A DNA stretch of 6,751 nucleotides. It comes from Candidatus Fermentibacteraceae bacterium. Its GTDB lineage: Bacteria > Fermentibacterota > Fermentibacteria > Fermentibacterales > JCC-6. The stretch is taken from positions 1 to 6,751 of the forward strand of contig JAUVJW010000111.1 of NCBI GenBank assembly GCA_030596465.1. The letters run 5' to 3'. Within the stretch, counting starts at the first letter, position 1, and each line of letters opens with the position of its first letter. The position numbers and the translations under genes were made by a program. The notes below the pieces were generated by a model. That model searched no databases. It had not been told where the DNA came from and worked only from the letters and a program-made list of their open reading frames with translations. Shown one piece after another: positions 1 through 6,150 of this stretch.

Positions 1-565
1 ATGATGGGCACTTCACAGTATCGTCGTCATCGCCTGCTTCATCAAGATCGAGATCATCATCAAGGTCAAGCTCATCAAGGTTGTCATCATCTGCCGAGGG
101 TTTCCCCTTTGCTTTTTTGGATGCCTTGCCCTGGGTTGCTTCCTCAACATCCCTGAGAACCTTCTTCATATCACCAAGCTCGGAACGGAAACCATCAAGC
201 TCATCAGCGGTGGTATTTCTCTCTTTAGTGGCAGAATCAAGATCCTTCTGGAAAGATGGATCATTTTCATCGTGTTCTCTGAGCCTCGCCCTGATCTGAA
301 GCTCTTCAACAAGATCTGACTCGTTCTGATGCTTCTGCTCAAGCTCGTTGATCTTCTTGGTCAGATCGCCCACTTTACCTTCTAAAGAACCCTTCTCGGC
401 ACCAAGTTTTCCCAGCACATCGTTCAGCTGATTGTCATAATCGCCCTTGATTCTGGAGTAAACCCTCTGGTTCGTCTCCGCCTTCATGACTTCAAGATTA
501 GACAGTCTTTCAGCAAGTTCAGTTCTCCTTGCCAGAAGATCCTGGATCTTTCTCTCCAGCGCCAT
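1..565 (-). CDS. Coiled-coil protein with acidic tract and probable C-terminal zinc ribbon (partial, 3' end beyond window)
   Basis: An open frame of 188 codons reads from an ATG at 563-565 to the left edge without a stop. GGAGGGG lies 2 bases upstream of the ATG, which supports this start. Residues 1-145 are almost entirely charged heptad-like helix (start MALERKIQDLLARR; later KKINELEQKHQ and DELDGFRSELGDMKKVL), so an antiparallel or dimeric coiled coil is likely. Residues 147-155 form a Lys-rich hinge (KASKKAKGK). Residues 159-182 are nearly all Asp with some Glu and Leu. The last visible residues are VKCPS, and the base at the edge gives T as the first letter of the next codon, which fits Cys and a CPSC zinc knuckle. 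No signal peptide or membrane segment is seen, so it is probably cytoplasmic. I do not recognise a named family; short coiled-coil plus zinc-ribbon proteins are widespread and mostly uncharacterised. It follows holA by 61 bases and may be co-transcribed with it. Confidence 0.85.
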   Translation of the reverse strand, partial: MALERKIQDLLARRTELAERLSNLEVMKAETNQRVYSRIKGDYDNQLNDVLGKLGAEKGSLEGKVGDLTKKINELEQKHQNESDLVEELQIRARLREHDENDPSFQKDLDSATKERNTTADELDGFRSELGDMKKVLRDVEEATQGKASKKAKGKPSADDDNLDELDLDDDLDLDEAGDDDDTVKCPS

Positions 566-567
566 TA

Positions 568-574
568 CCCCTCC
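568..574 (-). promoter_or_regulatory. Shine-Dalgarno site of the coiled-coil gene
   Basis: GGAGGGG on the minus strand ends two bases before the ATG at 563-565; its GGAGG core is four bases away. It decides the start of this gene over the in-frame ATG at codon 27, which would cut the first helix. Confidence 0.75.
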
Positions 575-618
575 ATTCTCAAATGCCTTAATTTTCACAA
601 GTCACAATACACTACGAT

Positions 619-647
619 ATCTTTCTTCATTTACCGGCGAATGTCAA
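619..647 (-). promoter_or_regulatory. Weak candidate promoter for the coiled-coil gene, inside the end of holA
   Basis: A perfect TTGACA (642-647, minus strand) is followed after 17 bases by AAAGAT (619-624), which matches only three of six bases of the -10 consensus. The -35 box coincides with the codons for Leu-Thr near the holA C terminus, so it may be chance. If real, it would give the downstream gene its own transcription start within the 61-base gap. There is no terminator hairpin in that gap, so read-through from holA is the simpler alternative. Confidence 0.25.
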
Positions 648-1619
648 GGAGAGAACCACGGACGCTATTGATGCCAACGGATCCACCCCGGTCTTCAGTC
701 CGAAATCAGCATCAGCGAAACACTCTAGTACTGCTGGAGTTGCGGTGTTTGAGCGCCTGCGGGCATACTCCTCAACATTGCGCCATCTGAACTTCGGAAT
801 ACCAAGCCTTTTTGCTGCTGCCGCAGGCGGTATCCCGCTTTGAAGCAATTCTCTTGCTCCCGCTACCTGTTTCCACTGACTGTAAAGAAGAGCCAGCAAC
901 CTTATAGGCTCTTCCCCTGAACTCAGCAGGAGAGATAAAGACCGCATTGCTGCTCCTTTCTTCCCGGACAATACCTCACCGCAGAACTGGAAAGCAGTGG
1001 TTTCCTCAAGACCCTGCACTGCCGAATAAACCCCTGAGGCATTTACATTTGAACCTCTACCGTGAAAAAGCGCTATACGAACCAGCATATCCGCCAGTCT
1101 TTCAAGTTTGCCGGAGGCAATTGCCTCGGCAGCCTGAGATCCGTCCCGGGTAAGTGTTATTCCCTCTTCCGCGGCAAGAACACTGGTCCACTTCCACATC
1201 TGATTTGCGAAAGGTTCCCAGCAGGTGAAGCCGGTTCCAGCAGATTCCAGCCTGCTCAAAAAGACATTCGATGGTTTCCGCCCTGCGGTACGACAGAAAA
1301 GAATGTGGTCAAAACTACCCGTGACAATCTTTTCAAGCTCATTTTTCTGTGATTTGGTAAGCTTATCAACCTCCCCGATCATCACAAGTTTTCCAGGGCT
1401 GAACAGTGAACCTTCTCTGAATAATGCGGTAAGACTTATCTCACTCAAATCGTCCGGCATGAGCCTGACCGGTTCCAGTGACAAAGCTGTTCCCCGGAGT
1501 CTGAGAGCATCAAGAAGCCGGGTCGACTGATAGTACTCTTCACCGGAAACGACAAAAGAATCCCCGGGAGAAGCGGACTCCATCTTTTTCATCATAGCAT
1601 CAAAGTTCTTTAGTATCAA
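627..1619 (-). CDS. holA: DNA polymerase III subunit delta (clamp-loader delta)
   Basis: This 330-residue protein has the length and layout of the HolA family, the delta subunit that opens the beta sliding clamp during clamp loading. The N-terminal third (around residues 16-130) is the degenerate AAA+ part: FVVSGEE at 22-28 sits where other HolA proteins have a 'YLLYGEE' strand, and no functional Walker A is present, as expected for delta. GKLERLADMLVRIALF (170-185) matches the family's conserved 'GDLRRLENELEKLALY' segment. The C-terminal collar domain shows LLALLYSQWKQVAGARELL (241-259), AAKRLGIPKFRWRN (268-281) and ADFGLKTGVDP (304-314), the most diagnostic HolA signatures. The start is TTG at 1617-1619, with GGAGGG nine bases upstream and a TGA stop two codons upstream in frame. 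ATG codons at positions 9 and 10 are the alternative but lack a ribosome site. It is divergent from the ppiD-like gene. Assignment rests on motif recall, not a search. Confidence 0.92.
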   Translation of the reverse strand: MILKNFDAMMKKMESASPGDSFVVSGEEYYQSTRLLDALRLRGTALSLEPVRLMPDDLSEISLTALFREGSLFSPGKLVMIGEVDKLTKSQKNELEKIVTGSFDHILFCRTAGRKPSNVFLSRLESAGTGFTCWEPFANQMWKWTSVLAAEEGITLTRDGSQAAEAIASGKLERLADMLVRIALFHGRGSNVNASGVYSAVQGLEETTAFQFCGEVLSGKKGAAMRSLSLLLSSGEEPIRLLALLYSQWKQVAGARELLQSGIPPAAAAKRLGIPKFRWRNVEEYARRRSNTATPAVLECFADADFGLKTGVDPLASIASVVLSLTFAGK

Positions 1620-1628
1620 TTTTCAACG

Positions 1629-1634
1629 CCCTCC
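1629..1634 (-). promoter_or_regulatory. Shine-Dalgarno site that fixes the TTG start of holA
   Basis: GGAGGG on the minus strand lies nine bases before the TTG at 1617-1619. The frame is closed by TGA at 1623-1625 just upstream, so the TTG is the furthest possible start. The spacing favours it over the ATG pair at 1593-1595 and 1590-1592. Confidence 0.65.
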
Positions 1635-1686
1635 GGGTATTGCCCCTTGACTGGCATTTTGCTTATTTTCCACCCTCAATTTAACA

Positions 1687-1692
1687 GAGGGG
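1687..1692 (+). promoter_or_regulatory. Shine-Dalgarno site of the ppiD-like gene
   Basis: GAGGGG lies eight bases before the ATG at 1701-1703. It selects that ATG over the in-frame TTG at 1647, which would add 18 residues ahead of the positively charged N terminus and membrane anchor and has no ribosome site. Confidence 0.75.
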
Positions 1693-1700
1693 ATCCGTTA

Positions 1701-3548
1701 ATGTTAACCTGGTTCAGAAACAATGCAAAGATATTCCTTATTGCCATCGTTGTCATCTTCGTGGCAATGATATTTCTCGAATGGGGTCGCGGTGGTATAC
1801 AGAACGTGGAGGCCGACAAACTCGTTGTGGGTACTGTGAACGGCACAGGACTTCAGCCAACATCCTATGATTATGTCCGTGATGAAGTATACAACGGCTT
1901 AAAACTCCAGATGCAGCGGATGGGCGATCCCGATCCAGAGAATCAGCTTGCGCTCATGTACAACGATATCAACAATACTGCGTTTGAAATCCTGGTGGAC
2001 AGAACACTTCAGGATGAATATCTGAAACTTCTTGGGTGGGAATCGGTAAAACCGTCAATGGCTGAAGCTCTTCTCAGAACACAGCTCCAAATGGTCGGTA
2101 TTGAAAACCCTGACGAATACATGAACGAGTATAAAAACGATCCCAATTATGGATCAACCCTCTATCAAATGGTTTATCAAGCAGATATGGCCATGTATAA
2201 TGCTGCGGTATCGCTTGAAAACTTGATATCCGCCAATGAAGTCGAGTTTCTTCTTAGCGATGTGATGACCACTGTTTCAGCCAGATATATTCCATTCATG
2301 TCTTCTCCTGAACTTCCTTCCGAAGATGAACTCAGAGAGTTTTACGAGGCAAACACTGATCTTTTTGTAACTTCACCCGGTGCCAGGATCAGATTCGCGA
2401 CATTCACGGTTCAACCGACAGATGAAGACATCGAGGCAACCCTTGCCATGGCGGATTCTCTTGCAATCTCCGGAACAGGAATGCCGGATACATTCACTGT
2501 TACCAGAGAACAACTTGCCGGCTTCTCCGGATGGAATATCGATCTCGCTCCAGGAGACATTTCTCAGCCTTTCCTGACGGCGTCCATGACCCAGAACTCA
2601 ATGATGGCCGGTCACTCCGTGGAACTTCTTTCTGTGGGAAACGCAGAAGAAGACACCATAAGCAGCAACGACACGCTCACACTGGTTCACTGGGAAATAC
2701 CCCTCTTCCCAGGGTACAGAACCGTCAGGGCAACTTTCTGGGACCTTGAGGAAAGTGCTGAAAGCATTCTTCTCACAGAATTTCCTGTTTATGACCAGCA
2801 GTCTCTGGTTGACTACGGTGAGCTGATTATCGACCTTACCACTCTTCCTTCTGAGAACATACCCCAATCCCTAATCTCATTTGCCACAGACTCCATCTGG
2901 ATGGACAGCATTGGTCCGGTATTCTACACACCCAGTTTTTCAACTGGATACCCGGCTCTTATGGTGGCAAGAAAACTTGAGGAAATTCCCGGAGGACAGC
3001 TCAGTTACCAGGAAGCCCTTGACAGTAATCAAATTCTCCTTGAGCTTTACACGCATAGACAGAACGATGAATCACTTGCACTGGCTTCCAGCGCCCTGGC
3101 GAACATAAGAAGCACAGGTAACGGCCTTGCCGAGTACGCTGAAGCAGAATCTCTGGAAGTTTACGACACTCAGCAATTTACCCCGGTTTCAGTCAGACAG
3201 TGGGCAACATCCGATCAGTCCACCTACCGTGGTCTCCTTGGTTGCGAAGACTTTGACGATGCCTCCCTGATGGCCGCCGAGTACACAGTTCTCGGACCAT
3301 TTACCAACAACGGAGTATCATATCTCGCGGAGATAGTCACCCGCACAGAAACACAAATGCCTGAGACCGGAGCCCAGCTTGCGGGCTTCTATCTTTCGGT
3401 ACAAAACAGCCATCACCAGCTTTACTCCGGCAGACTTATGGCATCCATCAGAGCCAATGCTGAAATACAGGATCAGAGAGTTCAGTATTACAACACAATG
3501 GATTCTCTCAGAGCGGAATATGTAGCCACACAGGAAGCTCTGGAGTAA
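1701..3548 (+). CDS. PpiD/SurA-type membrane-anchored periplasmic chaperone, parvulin-like region degenerate
   Basis: The 615-residue product has the architecture and length of PpiD (about 620 residues in Escherichia coli), an inner-membrane chaperone that meets secreted proteins at the Sec translocon. The N terminus is MLTWFRNNAK, then one membrane helix at about 11-27, a typical PpiD anchor with the bulk outside. The segment VVGTVNGTGLQPTSYDYVR (42-60) matches the SurA_N start ('VNGxxIxxxxF'), and residues 80-225 are helical, ending in ELREFYEANTDLF. Residues 228-312 look like a shortened parvulin fold: LAPGDISQPF at 282-291 resembles the family's 'LxxGEISxPV'. The His of the usual 'RHIL' strand is replaced (RFATF) and no 'GGDLGW' loop is seen. 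A second parvulin-tail-like piece, SIGPVFYTPSFSTGYPALMV, is at 403-422, followed by helices like the PpiD C terminus. A chaperone without prolyl isomerase activity is the best reading. It is monocistronic, with its own terminator. Confidence 0.85.
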   Translation: MLTWFRNNAKIFLIAIVVIFVAMIFLEWGRGGIQNVEADKLVVGTVNGTGLQPTSYDYVRDEVYNGLKLQMQRMGDPDPENQLALMYNDINNTAFEILVDRTLQDEYLKLLGWESVKPSMAEALLRTQLQMVGIENPDEYMNEYKNDPNYGSTLYQMVYQADMAMYNAAVSLENLISANEVEFLLSDVMTTVSARYIPFMSSPELPSEDELREFYEANTDLFVTSPGARIRFATFTVQPTDEDIEATLAMADSLAISGTGMPDTFTVTREQLAGFSGWNIDLAPGDISQPFLTASMTQNSMMAGHSVELLSVGNAEEDTISSNDTLTLVHWEIPLFPGYRTVRATFWDLEESAESILLTEFPVYDQQSLVDYGELIIDLTTLPSENIPQSLISFATDSIWMDSIGPVFYTPSFSTGYPALMVARKLEEIPGGQLSYQEALDSNQILLELYTHRQNDESLALASSALANIRSTGNGLAEYAEAESLEVYDTQQFTPVSVRQWATSDQSTYRGLLGCEDFDDASLMAAEYTVLGPFTNNGVSYLAEIVTRTETQMPETGAQLAGFYLSVQNSHHQLYSGRLMASIRANAEIQDQRVQYYNTMDSLRAEYVATQEALE

Positions 3549-3586
3549 CCCGACTGCTGATCAATGTAATCACCGGCATTCGCAGG

Positions 3587-3615
3587 AACCCCGTCTTTAC
3601 AGGCGGGGTTTCTTT
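3587..3615 (+). terminator. Intrinsic terminator of the ppiD-like gene
   Basis: AACCCCG (3587-3593) pairs perfectly with CGGGGTT (3604-3610) around a ten-base loop and is followed by TCTTT, a short T-rich tail. It lies 38 bases after the ppiD-like stop. The right arm overlaps the stop and last codons of the convergent permease gene. Read on the minus strand the same hairpin is followed by CCTGCG with no T run, so it should act mainly in the plus direction, though it may slow polymerase from the other side. Confidence 0.75.
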
Positions 3616-4529
3616 ATGAGCAGATAGAGAAAGAACGGCCCGCCAAGAAGAGAAAGAATAACACCTATTGGGAGTTCCGCGGGGGAAATAACCACTCTGG
3701 AGAAGATATCCGCCCAGAGCATAAGAACAGCTCCGCCCAGTGCTGAAAGAGGAAGAAGCTTCCTGTAGTCTCCTCCCACCAGCCGCCTCATGGTGTGAGG
3801 AACTATAAGCCCTACAAAACCTATGGGGCCAACCGCTCCAACAGCACCTCCGGCAAGAATCGCGGCGGCAACAAGAAGAAGGAATCTTTCCCGAACGGTG
3901 TTTACTCCTCTGGATTCAGCAATTTCAGTTCCTGTGAGAAACTGGTTCAGTGTACCTGTTTTAAGCAACGCCGGAACCATTCCGGCAACAAGAAATGGAA
4001 GAAGAAAGAGAACTCTTCGGTAACCGGCAACAGCCAGGTCACCCATCATCCATCTTATTATTTCCACCAGGCGTGATGCCGGGCTCATGTACTCTATAAG
4101 AAGAAGAACAGAAGCTCCCAGAAGGTTTACTGTTACACCGGCCAGAATTAAACCTGAGGGGTCTCTCTGGCCGCGACCAGCCAGAAACCAGGTCAGGGTT
4201 GAGGCGAGAAGTGCCCCGGCGGTACCAGACAGATAGACAAGAAATATTGGAAGGGAAATACCTGAGAGAATTATAAATCCAGCGGTTACACCTGCTCCGG
4301 CACTGATGCCTAAAGTGTATGGAGTGGCCAGTGGGTTCCTCAGCACTGACTGCAGTACACAGCCTGATACTGCCAGGCTGGCCCCGGCGGTGATCGCGAG
4401 GAGTATTCTTGGAAGCCTGAGGTACATAATGACCCGATGGGGAGCGTTCCACCCCATTGGCCCGGTGGCAAGCGACAGGGCCACACCTGCTGCCGCGAGA
4501 ACAATCAGTATAATCAGTGTTCGATTCAT
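3597..4529 (-). CDS. FecCD/BtuC-family ABC importer permease
   Basis: This is the membrane subunit of a type II ABC importer for a metal chelate (cobalamin, heme or siderophore), forming a homodimeric channel in the inner membrane. The 310 residues are strongly hydrophobic with eight to ten helices. Family signatures appear in order: RLPR (38-41); NPLATPYTLGISAGAG (65-80); LAGVTVN (129-135); RWMMGDL (159-165); GPIGFVGLIVPHTMRRLVGG (234-253), the coupling region that meets the ATPase; ADIFSR (273-278); ELPIGV (285-290), followed by the last helix. It is a little shorter than the usual 330-350, mainly in the N-terminal part, where the first helix and the loop before RLPR are compact. No frameshift is seen. 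The ATG at 4527-4529 overlaps the ATPase stop as ATGA, indicating translational coupling. It is the last gene of the operon. The family is certain; the substrate is unknown. Confidence 0.95.
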   Translation of the reverse strand: MNRTLIILIVLAAAGVALSLATGPMGWNAPHRVIMYLRLPRILLAITAGASLAVSGCVLQSVLRNPLATPYTLGISAGAGVTAGFIILSGISLPIFLVYLSGTAGALLASTLTWFLAGRGQRDPSGLILAGVTVNLLGASVLLLIEYMSPASRLVEIIRWMMGDLAVAGYRRVLFLLPFLVAGMVPALLKTGTLNQFLTGTEIAESRGVNTVRERFLLLVAAAILAGGAVGAVGPIGFVGLIVPHTMRRLVGGDYRKLLPLSALGGAVLMLWADIFSRVVISPAELPIGVILSLLGGPFFLYLLIKKPRL

Positions 4530-5314
4530 TCCGCCCCCCCGGGAAAGACTATCCAGCTTCCTTCAGGAGAACTCCGCCTTACCTTCATAGGGGTTTTGTA
4601 AACACTGGAAAGAAGATCTCCCGAGAGAAATACATTCTCAGGTTCCCCGAAAGCCAGTGACCTGCCTTCAGAAAGAAGCAGAACCTTATCGAAAGCGTTA
4701 CCTGACATCTCTATTCTGTGAGTGGTAGCCAGAATGATAATTCCCTGTTCAGCAAGTTTTGAGAGAAGTTCCCACAGTTGAGCAGCATGACCGTAATCCA
4801 GAGATGAACCCGGTTCGTCAAGAAGTATCACTTCGGTTCTCTGAGAAAGCACTGCTGCAAGGTTTACCAGCCTGTTCTCGCCACCGGATATCTCGTCTGT
4901 AAACTTATCTGCAAGGTGGGTGGCACCAACCATCTCAAGAGCATCAAGAGCAATTTTTACATCCCCGGACGAATCGCCCGACCAGGCACTTCTGTGTGGA
5001 AACCGGCCCAGCAGAACAGTTTCAATAGCTGTAAGGCCCGCAGGAACAGGTGGAGACTGGGGAAGGTAGGCGATTCTAACGGCTCTCTCATTTCTGTTCA
5101 TTGAATGTATATCAAGAGAATCAAGGGTAACAGACCCGGAGCTGTAAACTCCCGGAAAAGACATAATGCCCTTAAGGAGTGTACTCTTCCCGCTTCCATT
5201 GGGTCCGATAACCGCGGTTACACTTCCACCGGCAATCTTCATGGATACACCGGAAACAGCCGTGGTATCCGCTGAATAGCCTGCGCTGAAATTCTGGAAT
5301 ATCAGTTCAGGCAC
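4526..5314 (-). CDS. FecE/BtuD-type ABC transporter ATPase
   Basis: This 262-residue protein is the cytoplasmic nucleotide-binding subunit that powers the adjacent permease. All motifs are intact: Walker A GPNGSGKST (37-45), Q-loop glutamine in YLPQSPP (Q86), signature SGGE preceded by Ile (142-146), Walker B VILLDE (162-167) with catalytic Glu, D-loop SSLD (170-173) and H-loop His199 in ATTHR. The usual Asp after the switch His is Arg here, a minor departure. The start is GTG at 5312-5314. The frame has a stop eight codons upstream with no ATG between, and the next Met (residue 25) would remove the first strand, so GTG is nearly forced. The gene overlaps the end of the binding-protein gene by 13 bases and has only a weak ribosome site (TTGGAA). 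It therefore probably depends on coupled translation. A run of seven G (4534-4540) lies just before its stop. Confidence 0.96.
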   Translation of the reverse strand: MPELIFQNFSAGYSADTTAVSGVSMKIAGGSVTAVIGPNGSGKSTLLKGIMSFPGVYSSGSVTLDSLDIHSMNRNERAVRIAYLPQSPPVPAGLTAIETVLLGRFPHRSAWSGDSSGDVKIALDALEMVGATHLADKFTDEISGGENRLVNLAAVLSQRTEVILLDEPGSSLDYGHAAQLWELLSKLAEQGIIILATTHRIEMSGNAFDKVLLLSEGRSLAFGEPENVFLSGDLLSSVYKTPMKVRRSSPEGSWIVFPGGAE

Positions 5315-6150
5315 TGCGCGATTCCAATAATGAGTTCACGAAGCCGCGCCCCGGGAATAAGAACATAATCACCTGACAGAATCCTTACATTTGAGTCATC
5401 AAGCCCATTGCTTCTCCATGCGTCAAGAGCGGCCTCACCTGTATTATACGGGTCAAGAATTATCACATGATCCGGGCCAATTGCCAGAATTCCTTCGACG
5501 GAGACTGCGGGATAGCTGCCAGCCTCAGGGGCCGCGAGAACACAGCTCATGCCCTGCAGAATATCAAAATAGAAGGTATTCATTCCCGCAAGAGTAATAG
5601 CGCCATCACCCCCCAGATACACAACTATCATTACCTCCGGAGAATCTGATTCGAAAACAACGGACAGGGAATCCAAAGTTAGGTTGATTTCATCTCTGAA
5701 ACCGCCAAGATCCGCTTCCGGATACAGATTCTCAATTCGTCTGCTGGATTCATAAATATCACCAAGTCGGTCAAAGGAATACTGATAATATGGAATATCC
5801 AGTCTCTCCGCCAGATCAACCAGTGACTGGTTGCTTCCCACAACGTGAATTGAAGTAGCACCAAGAGCTGTTATCATTTCCATGGACGGGGTAAGGAAAT
5901 CCCCAATCACTGCCAGCTCCGATGCCTGAGAAGGCCAGATTGAAAATCTGTCCACCCCTGCCAGCCTGTCCCAGGCACCGGACAGATAGAACAACTCTGT
6001 AAGCGAAGGTCCAAATACAACAACAGCGGTATCAACGCCCACAGGCTCATTCAGATTTGCCTGTGTAGAACCGCTTTCCTTACCGCAACCAGTCAGTAAT
6101 ATCAAAATCACTGAAGTCATCGCGAAGTATTTTAATGGAAGCTTTTTCAA
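5302..6150 (-). CDS. BtuF/FhuD-like substrate-binding lipoprotein of the ABC importer
   Basis: This is the extracytoplasmic receptor that hands the substrate to the permease. The N terminus is a lipoprotein signal: MKKLPLK, a hydrophobic core at 9-19 and the lipobox LLTGC with the lipidated Cys at 22, followed by a short flexible linker. The mature part is a compact class III binding protein. FGPSLTELFYLSGAWDRLAG (46-65) and VIGDFLTPSMEMITAL (81-96) match the first lobe of BtuF ('PSLTEI...GAGDRLVGV', 'VGDFxxPNLExIxAL'). ILAIGPDHVIIL (221-232) and GARLRELIIGIAQCL (267-281) match the second lobe. At 282 residues it is near the small end of the family. The start is TTG at 6148-6150 with AAAGGA nine bases upstream. 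The Met at residue 11 would remove the basic n-region, so TTG is preferred. It overlaps the sigma-factor gene by 71 bases. The ligand cannot be read from the sequence; no cobalamin riboswitch or TonB receptor is in view. Confidence 0.92.
   Translation of the reverse strand: MKKLPLKYFAMTSVILILLTGCGKESGSTQANLNEPVGVDTAVVVFGPSLTELFYLSGAWDRLAGVDRFSIWPSQASELAVIGDFLTPSMEMITALGATSIHVVGSNQSLVDLAERLDIPYYQYSFDRLGDIYESSRRIENLYPEADLGGFRDEINLTLDSLSVVFESDSPEVMIVVYLGGDGAITLAGMNTFYFDILQGMSCVLAAPEAGSYPAVSVEGILAIGPDHVIILDPYNTGEAALDAWRSNGLDDSNVRILSGDYVLIPGARLRELIIGIAQCLN

Larger units (their letters stand above)
1620..1700. promoter_or_regulatory. Divergent control region between holA and the ppiD-like gene
   Basis: These 81 bases must hold the start signals for both genes. 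For the plus strand the best fit I find is TTGCCC (1640-1645), an 18-base spacer and TATTTT (1664-1669), each four of six matches to the sigma-70 consensus. A TTGACT at 1647-1652 has no -10 box at the right distance. On the minus strand no convincing -35/-10 pair is visible. The organism may use different consensus sequences, so the exact elements are uncertain even though the region's role is clear from gene layout. Confidence 0.4.

Noticed and set aside
81..299. 72-codon Ser-rich plus-strand open frame
   Set aside because: It is the complement of the coiled-coil gene; its Ser/Leu/Phe-rich composition is what antisense reading of Glu/Lys/Arg-rich codons yields.
586..612. Possible hairpin or operator CACAAGTCACAA between holA and the coiled-coil gene
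   Set aside because: The repeated CACAA is direct, not inverted, and no stable stem or T run is present.
947..1530. Plus-strand open frames of 68-101 codons across the holA region
   Set aside because: They are antisense shadows of holA with no ribosome sites and composition unlike real proteins.
1652..1664. Sigma-54-like -24/-12 promoter (TGGCATTTTGCTT)
   Set aside because: The GG and GC elements are separated by six bases instead of the ten needed, so it cannot be a sigma-54 promoter.
1647..1700. Upstream TTG extension of the ppiD-like gene by 18 residues
   Set aside because: It has no ribosome site, the extra residues precede the normal basic N terminus and membrane anchor, and the ATG at 1701 has GAGGGG at ideal spacing.
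4039..4452. 137-codon minus-strand open frame within the permease gene
   Set aside because: It lies out of frame inside a gene with complete FecCD signatures and resembles no protein.
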